From: Litoditis marina
Lineage: Eukaryota; Nematoda; Chromadorea; Rhabditida; Rhabditidae
NCBI GenBank assembly: GCA_964036275.1
Contig: OZ038438.1
Span: forward strand, 682,001 to 746,000
Direction of reading: 5' to 3'
Length of the DNA stretch: 64,000 nt
The translations under genes and the position numbers were made by a program. Each line of letters opens with the position of its first letter. The stretch's first letter is position 1. This document shows, piece by piece, positions 1 through 12,400 of the stretch. The notes beneath the pieces were generated by a model. The model was given only the letters and a program-made list of their open reading frames with translations. It was not told the origin of the DNA and did no database searches.

Positions 1-60
1 ACAACGGGAGCACCAAAATACAAGAGAAAGAAGAAAACTGGTTCGAAAGGAATGTTATGA
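1..60 (+). CDS. Possible C-terminal end of an upstream gene (partial)
   Basis: Frame 1 is open from the first base to a TGA at 58-60 and would encode a lysine-rich tail ending KYKRKKKTGSKGML. Such basic tails occur in nucleolar and ribosomal proteins, but 19 residues are too few to name a family. No splice acceptor can be checked because the exon would start before the window. It could equally be chance. Confidence 0.25.
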   Translation, partial: TTGAPKYKRKKKTGSKGML

Positions 61-428
61 AGTTATGATTTCGAAAAAAAACCTGTCAGAGAACAGTTTG
101 TCTCGTTGTGCTTTCTATTATCCCTCAGTCTAGGAAACAGCTATTCGTTAAAGTTGGACACAAGAGCCAGTTGTCAATAAGTACGGTATGTTAACAGCAA
201 CATCTGAGAGCAGTGAGATATTCTGGGATCATTCCACAAAACGTTCAATCAAAAATGATTTCACTAAAAGTCAAAAATATCTGTACCTGAATGGCCAATT
301 ACACATGCATGCAACCAAAATTGAACAAAACCATTGGTTGCTTTCAAATGCAACAACAATTACTGCATAGCCAAAATGACAAAGTTGGTTGCATTTGAAA
401 AGATCACAGACTGAAATCAAAAACGCAG

Positions 429-619
429 CAGATGGCGGCGTAGCAAACCGTCCAACCTCATGAGAAGTTCACATGAGTTTCTCATGAGATACTTCATGAG
501 CTACTCGTGAACTCTTAATGTTGTAGCATAGCAATCAATAGAATCTCATAAGAAACTCGTGCTAATAGCTCATGAGGTGATCTTATGAACTTTTGTGGGG
601 ATGGCTACGCCGCCTGATG
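429..619. mobile_element. Palindromic element family A, copy 1
   Basis: About 190 bp bounded by inverted GGCGGCGTAGC ends. The interior is built of repeated CTCATGAG-type palindromes. Near-identical ends and body occur at 40404-40593 and 52869-53056, and a decayed copy at 39274-39413. Size, inverted ends and lack of coding capacity fit a MITE. The exact ends are uncertain by a few bases. Confidence 0.7.
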
Positions 620-1199
620 TATGTAGTGAGAAGGGAGTTGACTTTGGATTATAATATGAATGAAGAGAGGGAAAGAGTTCGGAAAGAGGAGCTGGACATA
701 TGGTGTCACCGGCTGACTAGACGAATGAAAGACGAATTGAGAGAGACAGCGGCTGGGACTCAGGCCACCCCTCACACCCAATAGATACACGTAGTCAGCA
801 TGCAGAGAAGACTACTATCATCTTCATCTCAAGCAGTTTTACTTCTAATCTAGAATACGAGATAACCTAAACTCCTAATTATTCAAGTAGGGCATAGAAC
901 AACTTTCCGGCTTATAACATAAGGCATTGACACAGAGTCAAAATATAGATATCACTAACAACCCACACAATGTGACGGCTACATTGAAAAAGGCAGTAGA
1001 TTTAATATGTTGCAATGGTGTTGTTTACCAGTCAGTTCAATCTAACAAGAAACATGCGGCATGCATTTTAAAAACCGAAACGCTGAAATCAGGACATAAA
1101 TTTCTCAAGTCACGAACCCATGCGCCTTGGAACATACACGACTGAAAGAATAGCCAGATTATAGGTTGAAGTTGTGAAAGTGGGTAGAGCTAAAAAGGG

Positions 1200-1730
1200 A
1201 TTCATGAAAAAGTGGGGGCCCAACGAATGTAAGATTTGTCTTCTGCTGTGCGCCCCTTAGACAACTACTCTCAAATGGAACAGCTACTGCTACAAAAACC
1301 GAAAAATACTAATATACTCAAGTATAACTGTTCATTACAAACATACAAAAGTCGTAAAATATTTTTTCAAACCTGTAAACTAGAATCCACAAGTCACAGC
1401 TGCGAAAGAGAGAACAACTTTTGAATAATATGACAAACGTTATAGCACCTAGAATTGAAGTAATGACAAAAAATGCCAACCATTGTGTACAAAACCAGGA
1501 ACTCTATAATTGAGTAGGTTGAGTTAACATCTGTGATTTGTAGATTCTAGCTTACAGGTTTGAAAAAATATTTTACGACTTTTGTATGTTTGTAATGAAC
1601 AGTTATACTTGAGTATATTAGTATTTTTCGGTTTTTGTAGCAGTAGCTGTTCCATTTGAGAGTAGTTGTCTAAGGGGCGCACAGCAGAAGACAAATCTTA
1701 CATTCGTTGGGCCCCCACTTTTTCATGAAT
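1200..1730. repeat. Long inverted repeat, 200-bp arms
   Basis: Bases 1200-1399 are the reverse complement of 1531-1730 with only a few mismatches (three seen at the inner end), around a 131-bp loop. A transcript in either direction would fold into a long hairpin. No open frame of note lies in the arms. It may be a fold-back transposon or a recent inverted duplication. Confidence 0.85.
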
Positions 1731-1843
1731 TTTTCTCTTTTTGTATACATGCCGTAGGTATGTGGTTTGATCTGTACGGTGCAGATAAAATTGTTCTCTT
1801 GATGAACCACTTGTCAAGTATTACCATCATTCGGAAAAAAATA

Positions 1844-2552
1844 TGACGTCAACATTGCAGTTCTAGAAACTTACTTCATCTGCCCTTCAGAATCCCAGAA
1901 TACGTCATGTTTGAATGAAGTTTCATCGTGAATTGACCATTTTAAGAAACTTCCAGCATTCGAAAACATATTTCACGTCAATTTATATTAAAAGTTGACG
2001 TCATCTGGCCTTCTGAATTCCAGAATAAGATATATTTAGATTGAGTTTCACCGTTAATTGACCCTTTCTAAGACATTTTCAGCATTTGAAAATATATGTG
2101 ACGTCAACTTTGCACTTTTCAAAAATGACGTCATCTGGTCTCCAGAATCCCAGAATACGTCACTCTTAGATTGAGTTTCACCGTTAATTGACCCTTTCTA
2201 AGATATTACCATCATTTGAAAATATATGTGACGTCAACTTTGCACTTTTCAAAAATGACGTCATCTGGTCTCCAGAATCCCAGATTAGGTCACTCTTAGA
2301 TTGAGTTTCACCGTTAATTGACCCTTTCTAAGACATTTTCAGCATTTGAAAATATATGTGACGTCCACTTTGCACTTTTCAAAAATGACGTCATCTGGTC
2401 TCCAGAATCCCAGAATACGTCACTCTTAGATTGAGTTTCACCGTTAATTGACCCTTTCTAAGATATTACCATCATTTGAAAATATATGTGACGTCAACTT
2501 TGCACTTTTCAAAAATGACGTCATCCGAGCTCCAGAATCCTCGATGACGTCA
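1844..2552. repeat. 130-bp minisatellite with CRE palindromes
   Basis: A unit of 130 bp repeats with copies aligned at 2099, 2229, 2359 and 2489, plus decayed units before and after. Each unit carries two TGACGTCA palindromes 27 bp apart. Ten perfect TGACGTCA sites start at 1844, 1996, 2099, 2126, 2229, 2256, 2386, 2489, 2516 and 2545; the one at 2359 is mutated. TGACGTCA is the consensus CREB/ATF site. Confidence 0.85.
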
Positions 2553-2849
2553 TCAGTAGAAGACTTACATCTAAATCGATGTCAGTTCATGTCGTGGTGT
2601 CATACTTCAAATATTACTTGAATTGGTTAGGACTGAGCTGAGTTATAACGCAATTTGATTTACCCCGACAGAGAGGGCGAGAGAGTGCACGAAATGAAGA
2701 GACGCAGAGACATTTTCAAAGACCTATAACTTGATGAAAAATAATTTTTTTCGAAAAAAGTTTGCGCCCCCAAGGTTTGAGTGGGATATCTATCGTGTCC
2801 CAAATTTTCAGTCAAATCGGTTCACACATAAAAATTTCCCAGAAGTGCG

Positions 2850-2851
<2 letters not shown>

Positions 2852-2902
<51 letters not shown>
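2852..2902. repeat. (CA)n microsatellite
   Basis: An uninterrupted CA run of about 25 units. It creates a spurious His-Thr open frame on the plus strand. Confidence 0.95.
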
Positions 2903-2904
<2 letters not shown>

Positions 2905-4344
2905 CGGAAGTTGGCGGTCTGCATGAAGCGCATAACGTCATAACTCGGCTCAAACCTAATCAATTTTGTTCAAATTTCGAACATAGCTTGTAAATATGCC
3001 ATGAAATATCAACAAATCAAAAAAAGTTTTGATTTGCACGTTTGGGCCTTCTTGAGGGTGAACTAAAAAAATGAAAGCGCGCATTAGCCGGACCAAAGAC
3101 AAATCTCGCACAGCGCTTCGCGCTGCGCGCGATAGTGGCAGGAGGAAAAGGATGTTCCCTATAAAGTACCCATCTGAGTTTGTTTGGGTTTTCCAGATTC
3201 GATAGTGCGCTTAGAGAGCTGTCTCTTTATTCGTATTTCGTTAGAAAATCAAGCAATATCCAATAAGTACTACTTCTACTTGCGAGCCTTTTTTGAAGCA
3301 AAGTTGCTAATAGGTCGATTAAGTGAAGGCTATTTCAATAGAAGGCTACAGAGTGCAGCTTCCGGTGCAAGTGCTTCTGGAATACTCAAATATCGCCGCC
3401 GTTATACTTTGAGGAAGTGGCAAGAAAAGTAGCTACCAAGCAGAAATCCGGGCGAAACGCATAATAAGAAATACAAAAGGCCTAATCCGTCTAGTTTAGT
3501 GCATTAAACTCCCAATCAGTCGGTAGTAGATGATTAATAAGCAATATGTTAACGCTGGTCGAAGCTAGAAATAAGCATGTGGAGTGTTCCAGTTTCGCTG
3601 GTTATCGAAGAAAAAGTTGGTTATCGGGGCGGTGGGGGCAAGGATGAAGGATTATATGAAAACTGGCGATTAATGAGGGATTGGAGAGAATGAGCAGACA
3701 ATACTTGACAAAGACAGTGTGAGTAGCAAGGGATTAGCTAACAAAAAGACATCCGGCTCTCAGGAGAAGACTCTCAAATGGCACACATACTACATCTAGT
3801 AATCAACTTGCTTCTTATCAACTCACAACTGATAACTAGTGTGAAAAGAAATTAAAATATTAAATATATGTCCTTAGGAGTCCTCAAATACATCTACCCT
3901 ATATAGGGACTTAAGACAGCAAAGATAACTATGTAAGGTCTATTACGAATTCAATTTATGATTTTTTTTCGTCACAAGAGAGGAGGAACAGTTTGTGCTG
4001 AAAGCGGTAGCTAATAATGAGCTCTCGAATGTTAATGTCATAGTTGCTTCCCACACATCCGAAAGTTATTGCTAAACTGATGGAAATAAAGTAGGCCGTC
4101 ATATAACTACGAAGTGTAATATATCCAGAGTATTTGATTCTGTTCCCGCTACAAAACCGCTGGAATGTAGTAAAATGGAGAATAAATGTGAGCAGGGGCC
4201 ATGAAAAGGCAACAGTCGTGTGAATATTCGTAGTTTATTATAGCAATTGTTCCAAAATGGCTCAATAAAACGCGAATTGGCAAAGCGAAGGAAAGGCAAA
4301 TTAAATACGGCAAATATTAACGAATTGTCGGATGTCAGACATGG

Positions 4345-4350
4345 GAGAGA

Positions 4351-4399
<49 letters not shown>
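4345..4399. repeat. (GA)n microsatellite
   Basis: A GA-rich run with regular AAAG interruptions. It generates charged or Ser-Leu open frames on both strands that are not genes. Confidence 0.9.
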
Positions 4400-5006
4400 C
4401 AAGGAAGAGGGAGGATCGCGGAAGAGTACTTACTGACAACAAACACGAATGTCGCTCTATTTTCCCCCTCACACCCACTTAACTTAGCTGAGCATAATTG
4501 GCTTGCATGTGCTGCTAGAATCAGAATAAACTATTCAAACTACGGTAAATCCTTCCTTCCTTGCACTGCACAACGTTTCGATTAGAGACATAAACTATGG
4601 TGAAACGTGATCAAAACAATTATGAATAAAGTGGTAATAACATTCAGACATTGAGAAAGAAACGTTGTACTTTTGGGAACTTGCTCAAGTAAATACTTTT
4701 CATCGTTCCTCTCTCATTATATATGTAAAGATAAATAGATTATTAGTATAAACAAGGAAATCTCGAGTTCGAGTAATTAGGAAATGCTCAACATTCGTTG
4801 GACAAAAACACTGACGTTTCTCTAGTAATTTTGTAGCTGTCTTGTGCCGCGGGCTTAGTAAAGATCATCCGCTCCTAGTCACCAGCTTCTTCTAACCACA
4901 CAATGTACTTTTGATAAAAACATTGATAAAAAGGTGGCTGGAAGTGAACAGAGAAAAGCGCTGGCCATCTGATACGTTTCACAAAATCCACATAGCCAAA
5001 TAGTAA

Positions 5007-5201
5007 CATACCCTAAATGCTCAGCGTTTTGAGAAACCCCCCCCCCCTGGTTTTGGTCCGAAGATTTGGGCAAAACCCCCCTCAAAAATTGTCTGATTTA
5101 GCGATTTTCTAAATTATGGCAAAACCCCCTTATAATGGCTGAGGGGGAGGGCAAAACCCCCCTGTTTGAAAATATCACAACTCTGAGGCATTTAGGGTAT
5201 G
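5007..5201. mobile_element. Short DNA-transposon-like element with 8-bp target duplication
   Basis: A 195-bp element starts CATACCCTAAATGC and ends with the inverse complement GCATTTAGGGTATG. The 8 bases AATAGTAA flank both sides (4999-5006 and 5202-5209). Inverted ends with an 8-bp duplication are typical of hAT-type non-autonomous elements. The body has several runs of C (AAAACCCCCC). No coding capacity. Confidence 0.75.
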
Positions 5202-5256
5202 AATAGTAACCAGCCCGTTGTTGCAATGCCTTTTTCTGATGACGAACATATAAACA

Positions 5257-5377
5257 TACCCCAGTAAGACAAGACTATTCGACAAAAAAAACAGTCCGTG
5301 TTATATTAAAACACGTAAAAATGGAACACTTTGCATCAGAAATAGATGAATTCTCTCGTTTTCATTTTACTGGGGTC
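5257..5377. mobile_element. MITE-like element family C, copy 1
   Basis: About 120 bp with inverted ends ACCCCAGTAA / TTACTGGGGT. The interior words ACACGTAAAA, TTTGCATCA and TTCTCTCGTTTTCA recur at 10006-10163, and the end region recurs at 15337-15374. Confidence 0.6.
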
Positions 5378-6870
5378 AAGGGTATACATATAATATATAA
5401 ACTTTGTCCAAAGTATTTCGCTGGTTCGATGAAATCGTGAAATTAAGCTCATACGTAAAAAAGGTTCACATCAGGTCGAAAAAAGTGAGCATGAGCATCC
5501 CCAAAAATTAAGCATACGTCATGAAAAACACGAAATTTCTTGAATTTTATCGAGAATCTGTGACATCACCCCAAAAAGTGAGCATGCCCCGATCAAAATC
5601 GGGCAAAAGTGAGCATCAGTAAACATCAAAATGAGGAGGTATTTTACGTATGATAAAGCTAGAGAGTGGAGTAGAATCATGTTAATACTTCGATTCTCAC
5701 AGTTAGTGAGTAAGTGTGGACAAGCGGTTGGAAGGAAGGAATATCCACATGACGAATACTGCCTGGGAGGCTGGCGCATATAGAGAGTACATGACTACCC
5801 AGGTGCAAAAGTAATAGAATAGAGTGGCAGGCAGTTAAATACAATATGGGCATCCATTAAAAGGTACATATGAGAACTGAAATGAGATGGTACGATATAG
5901 AACGATTATCAGCGCGAAAAACAAATGTCCCATTTTGTTGAATCTCCCATATCAACTTCACTACAGTATATACTACTCACTCAAAAATTCATCCGACAAA
6001 TGTTTGCAAAACAAGTTGCTGAACTGTTATTAAATCTATTCAAGACTTCCTCTACATATTGTTTTCACTAATATTACTCGTAATCATCTTAATTTCACTT
6101 AGTTCACTGAACTAGCGCAATATGTAGCGGAAATGTCTAGAGACTATCGGCATTCACATCTTGAAGAAATTATGCATTACTATTCTATTCAACGACAAAC
6201 TATACTATTCAGTTCACCAATATAAACTTTCATTCAGAGTAAGTATAGTAGATACGAATCACATTGACAACAAAATGAGAAATTGGCGGCGCCGTTTTGA
6301 ATTACAACACATCACTCACGGGCGTAATTAATAATCAAATATGTTGCGACAATTAAGCTATACAACGTGATAAACCGCAAGAATTGTTAGGAATGGAATA
6401 CTGGAACTAGAAACACACTACAGTCGACAATGTAGATCAATATAAAATTGAGAGAAAAATAGGAGGGAACAGGTAATCTATAGTGTTCCCAAGTTCATTA
6501 TTTTTCTATGGAAAGAAACTATGCCGGAAATCTTGCAATTAATCCAAATTGTCTATTTCTCTTTTCCACAAAAAAAGGAAGAGGGGACCCAAATGGTTAG
6601 GAGTCGATTGCAACACAAACACTCCAGCTAAGTTGTAAGAATAGTCAGAAATGGACTATCTTTTCACTAAAAACGTGAGAATTTGTAAATTGTTGATACA
6701 AAATCATTATCTCTGATCGTTTAAAAACAGACTGATTTTGCCGAATACTCGGACCTTACTGGTGTGGCACAGAAAATCGAAGCATCACCAGATACGAAGA
6801 TATAGGATTAAAATGTGATTATAGAATACAGGTGATAAATATTCTCCCCTTTAAAAAAATAAATGATAAA

Positions 6871-6939
6871 ATAAATAGTGTAGTCTTAGAATGCTCGGTT
6901 ATAAATGCTAACCGAGCATTCTAAGACTACACTATTTAT
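6871..6939. repeat. Perfect 31-bp hairpin
   Basis: Bases 6871-6901 are the exact reverse complement of 6909-6939, with a 7-base loop TAAATGC. The stem has no mismatch and stands in sequence with no recognised gene. It could be a small-RNA precursor, a fold-back insertion or a cruciform site; nothing decides between these. Confidence 0.9.
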
Positions 6940-9427
6940 CACTACAATATACCATACTCAATTTGAATAACACTTGATTGAACAGTAGACAAAAAGAAAT
7001 GAAGCTAAAAGACTGTTTGAGGGCAGCGGGACAATGGGAGAAAAGAAAAATGGGTGAAGTTCACGAACAGAATCTGATTCAGCAAGTTCCATGATACCAT
7101 GCAAATAGTGGCAAAATGAGAAACATTGGAAAACTGTGGAATAATAGGATGCAAAATCTATTCGTATTCGTGGAATCAATATAGCCTATAATGTGAATGT
7201 TTAGATCTACGTGGCTGGCTCCGGCTAATGCCAGCCATGGAGACTTCTTCAGAGAACCAACAAAAAACGGCAGACTAAATGAATGAAAACTATTAGAAGT
7301 TGCTATTTGCTCTGAGAAGATGAAACTAGTCCAGATATGCTTTAAGAAAATCTTAATAATCGATTAGGATGGGTAGTTTTTCGAACATTCTAAGTATTGG
7401 TCCCACCTTCACACAACACTCAGTGATACGGGAGAAAAATAAAGCTTGTACTGTATTGTAAAAACGGCCGACAGGGTTTGGTCAATTCGTAGAACAGTGC
7501 CATAGAGTATCCGTGAAAGCAGTACGGCGATTAGGGATTGAACAAGTTCAATTTTTTTGACATAACAGAGATATTTGAAATAGGACCAGGAAGGAATATC
7601 ACGATTACAAATTTCTTCGAAAAGAGAAGTTATGGTCAAACTACACCCCTTAGAAAATTTTTTGGTAGTGTTCTTCACTGAATGCTCTCTACACGAAGGC
7701 AAAGCCAGCGAAATGATCACACACCGTGTACCAAATGTACATTACATGAAGAAAAAAACATCAGGAATATGGCTTCACATTTCGTGTAAGGTGAGCTCGC
7801 CCCTTCCTGACAAACATGGCTAGTTGACAGACCAAATTTCGAGTTGGAATAGAAAATAGGCATACGTGATTCACAAAATACTTCCTCATCACATTGAAGA
7901 CAAATCTTTTACGAAAAAAAGTGTAGGAATAGGACTTTTAAACCAGAATCGTGGGAGATTACTCACTTCAAATTGAAGTCCGAAAGAAACTGTCTCCAAA
8001 GTATGTGAAACCCGTCTGGTACCATGCAACCAGATGCGCAGTGCAGCTGATTTTATCATTTCAGTGAAAACCGAGACATCCTCATATCTAGATGACATAC
8101 ATTCGCGTACCACCTGCGAATTCGCTTTTCGGATTAATTGGAGTAGAAACCTTCAACTTTCTTGCAAGAAGAATGAATGTTGATGGATGATACACCAACA
8201 AGATATTCAAAGAAAAATATATATATATATATACGATTTTCGCAAACATTTTAGCTGGAACGCAAAAACCAACTGTAAAACCAAATCAGCTTAAATGCGT
8301 AAAATGCAGATAGAAATACGAACAAAGAGAGATAAACATTTAGAGGAGTGACGTACTTGTTCAAAAGCAAAGTACATCTATTCTAATACCCACGTCAATC
8401 ATGCATATCCCCCATTGTATAAATACCAACAACGTGCATCTTAAGTGAATCTAATTTAGAGCCCTGCTCTAATGCCAACTGCATGCCAGTTCGGAATACA
8501 TATTTGCCCACCTTGCTTACGTGTCGCTGATCTCACGCAAAAGTCGATATTCGACATGGAAACCCGCGTATAGTGCCAAATAACTATATTTTCTAGAAAT
8601 ATCTAAGACAACTCTCCATTTGCTGTGGATACTACTCGTCTTGCTCTTTAATTGCATTCAGTGCGACAACTTACTTGATATGGGCGAGTGAGAGAAGGGA
8701 GGGTGCTGAGAGGTGCACAACAACTATGAGGGAAGGTGTTCTAAAGAAAGAACAACATGTACATGAAAAATAACAATGACCACCACAAAGACAGACAGTT
8801 AGTGGCATACTGAAAAACATGCGGAGTCAGAAAGCTCGTCAATAGTTCAACACTTTGGTTCAACACATGATGTTCATAATTTATTAAACATAAGAGATAC
8901 ATTACACGTTGAAGACTAAGATCAAATGGGATGCCATGAAAATAACAATACGGACATAACAAGTTGTGTTCGTCAGAACAATATAAGACAAAACAAGGAT
9001 CATCTCAACACATTATTATCATCTTATTGGTACGCAACACAAGAAACGAGACCGATGGATGAAGGGGGAAAACACGCCCTCCGTTTTTACGCGTTCGGGG
9101 CAAAAAGTATGTGCGCATACTTCATAAGAAAACAAAATTACAATTGGCAGCATTCAAGAATCCAACAACAAACATTTTAAATGAGAACTCATAATCGCTC
9201 CAATTGAGATGAACAATTTGACTATTTATCGAGAAACGGCAATTGGGTGAACTTTTACAAACATCTCACACGGAAACTTTTTAAAACAGTATAACCGAAC
9301 ACTTCCAACAACATATATTTTGCCCCAGCATACTAATTCCTAAACCAAAGTATGCGAAATTTGAAAATTAGTGTGTGCCCGTGTAAGATTGGAAAATATT
9401 CAAATGAGTGAAACAAGCGCATCTTGC

Positions 9428-12400
9428 TTAATCCTTCCACAATCGTAAATGTGCGTCGTCGGCATATGTGGCAATCAAATTCTGATGGGGATGATGATTC
9501 AGACCAATCACACTCCGATCAGACACCTTAAATGGAAAACATTCACCACGGCGCCACAAATTCAACCCCAAGATACTTACAGATGCTGTGATGCAACTAA
9601 TCTCAATCAAGACATATTGGTATTTGTCAACTGTTCAGTGTTGTGACCTGTACACCTAATCTTATGCTCTAACAAGACTTTATTCAAACCGAAAGGCAGC
9701 AAATACCCACCGGCAGGGTGCTTTCCAATGTTCCGGACGCCATAGGGAAACAATAGAGCACATTGTCTTCGGCCACTGCATATGCCCAGTCTCCCCTCGG
9801 TGAGAGAATACAGGCAACAAACTCTCCTTGATCACGCTTACCCGAGGTCATTGTACGCACTACCTGAACACGAACACTCGTGTATTAACATTTGACACGA
9901 AAACTACTTTCAACGAATTAAGCATCTTCAACGGCAAAACGACGAAATTCACATTCAGAGCCATCCCGGCTGGTTCCTATTTTCCGTGTTAGTGCAAATC
10001 ATACACAAGTAAGGCCCGACTACTCGGCTAAAAGTAGTCCGTTTTAGGAGTGAAACACGTAAAATTTAAGATTTTGCATCAAAGACAAATTCTCTCGTTT
10101 TCAGCATAAAAGTAGATGATTTTTCCAGTTTTCTGGCTATTCGGACCACTTTACTAGGACCTGGTGCCAATCTAAACCAACCCATTTGCAGCCAAGAGTA
10201 TAGAGCTCACCTGTCCTTGGTTGTTGACGACATATAGCGTATTTGACCGGTTGCACACAACGAATTGATCCGTCTTGGGAATCGGGTGAACAGAATTGAC
10301 CGGTGTTTCACCGGCTACTCGGAACGTCGTGGCACAATCGGAAGACTTCAAGTTCCAAATTCGCACTGTACCATCAGCAGAGCAGGATATCTAAAACAGG
10401 ATCTTATTAACTGTCTCACAGTACGTATGGCATGTGAAACACACGTCTTTGGATCAACTCACATCCTGAAAACATAATACTTTACTTATTAAACCGAGGT
10501 AAGTAAGATCCAGCCTGTTATAGCAAAAAGTAGATTCGGCTCCCACTCGCATATGAAAGCAAGTGGTGTTACGAGATTCGGGAGCAAGAGAATACGATCA
10601 ACTTTAAGCGCATTAGAACAATATGTAAAAATTATTGAATTTGCAGAGTTTCAAAAACATGTTATAATGAAAATAAACTTGTAGTTAATAAATGAAAGAA
10701 AAGAATTCGTTGTCAACTACATCATTCATCACTGACCGCCTGATTGCCCTCCTCGCAGTACCTGACATCAGTTACGAAGGAGGAATGTCCTCTCAGTTCC
10801 TTCAGACACTTGCCACTTTTCAAGCCGTGCACTCTGTAAGTTATGATGATATCTACATAGAAAATGATCATATCAACTATCGGCCCCTTTTCCAAGTATG
10901 TTCACTGATAATATAGAATACTGACCTGACCATATGATCATTTCCACCAGAAAGTACATGCGAGTTATCCTTGGAGAATCGAATAGCTGTTACTCCTTTC
11001 GTGTGTGCCTTGTCAAAACGACGAAGACAGTCTCCAGTCAAAATCTTCCATACCTCAAATCCAAAATACGATAACAATTTTTGTTGACAGATACACAGAA
11101 TCGTACCGCTAGGTGTGTCTTGCCTATCTTGTCCGAGCTGTGAGAAACAATTGGGAAACAAATCAAGGGATCTCAAGGTTCGGAATACTCAACTATTTCA
11201 TTTATTTGAAAGAACAGTCGAAGAATGAATATATTTTGTATCCTACCCTTTAGAAAATGTGACCTCGTAACGAAGCGAATTAATATATGTAAATACCCTG
11301 ATTTTGCCATCTGCATCGCCGGAAGCCAGCATCTCTGAGTCGCGACTGAACGCCAAAGACAGAACTGTCGAGTCCATGAGCATCAAATTGTCTTGAGCCT
11401 AATTAAATGGAAAATGAGAATGAAAAAGGTAAAAGTGAACAGAGTAAGTCACTGTTGAACAAGACATCACTATATTACCTGAAAAAACTTGACCTTTTTT
11501 ATTTAGAAGTTTTCCTTCCTACAGATAATAAACTTGACATTTATACGTATACTATGGGAGCCATGGTTCAATTGATGATATTTCTTCTAATTAGTGTTCG
11601 TAATGCGAACCTGATACTTGAGATCCTTTCTGAGTTTTCCATTCGTGTAGTTCCAAACCTCGATAAAGCCATCTTTAGAACCAGATACAAGGAACTGGCC
11701 ATCGGGTGAAAATACCGCAGAGGCAGGAGAGCTATCTGTAAATTACATCCTCTCTCTCTCTCACAGAGCCTGAACGAGTCAATGAATTGAAGAGAAGACG
11801 AGATAGATCTGATACAAACAAAAAGTTGGAGTGACCAAAAGTTCGAGCGCTCCTTCACTAAAATACATTCGACACTACTTGGAGCGGTAACAATAGTTGG
11901 GCAGCATGAGCTTTGTAAATAGCTCATCCACTCTTCTTTTCTATTCAACGTGATGAATGTTTGAATTGCAAGAGCTGGTACACGGATAAAAAAAGGTGCC
12001 GTAAATATTACTATTATAATGATAACATACTTTGTCCGAACTTGATGAATCGGGCCTGCTGCGTAGGATACCTCTCATCTTCTTGTTCACGCATAGCAGC
12101 TTTTCCACGGAACAAATCAATTTGTGTTCCTATAAATAAGTGATTTAAGCTCCATGTGCCACGAAAAACTCTTTCCATTTTAAGCCAAAGATACGCGATG
12201 AATAGTAAATCCTTCGTGTTCGTGAATATGACGCAGTTCAATAACTACAAATGTTTCTTGTCCTGTGAAGTTGTCCGAATAACCAAAAATAAGGCCTCCT
12301 CTCCGGCCCATATCAGAAAGGTGTGGTCATTTTCGATGCAAAATTATGCATTTTCACGTACGCACATCAAGAAACTGATTCTGTTTGACGGAATAGTTAC

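Larger units (their letters stand above)
61..9427. other. Long gene-free stretch, repeat-rich
   Basis: I find no exon chain with matched splice sites and phases on either strand. Open frames here are short, AT-rich or made of simple repeats. What it does hold is listed separately: a palindromic element (429-619), a 200-bp-arm inverted repeat (1200-1730), a 130-bp minisatellite (1844-2552), CA and GA microsatellites, a C-run element with 8-bp target duplication (5007-5201), a CCCCAGTAA element (5257-5377), and a perfect hairpin (6871-6939). The motif AAAAGTGAGCAT recurs several times at about 5480-5620. Confidence 0.6.

Noticed and set aside
593..784. 63-codon plus-strand frame rich in Glu and Arg
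   Set aside because: Starts inside element A copy 1, has no matching upstream exon and no known family. Kept out, although its second half is not repeat-derived.
1844..2552. CRISPR-like array
   Set aside because: The repeat is a head-to-tail 130-bp minisatellite without unique spacers, in a eukaryotic genome.
2731..2943. Plus-strand open frame with a His-Thr repeat
   Set aside because: It is produced by the CA microsatellite and has no splice or start context.
7409..7720. 103-codon minus-strand frame
   Set aside because: No domain, no splice context, and composition typical of AT-rich spacer.
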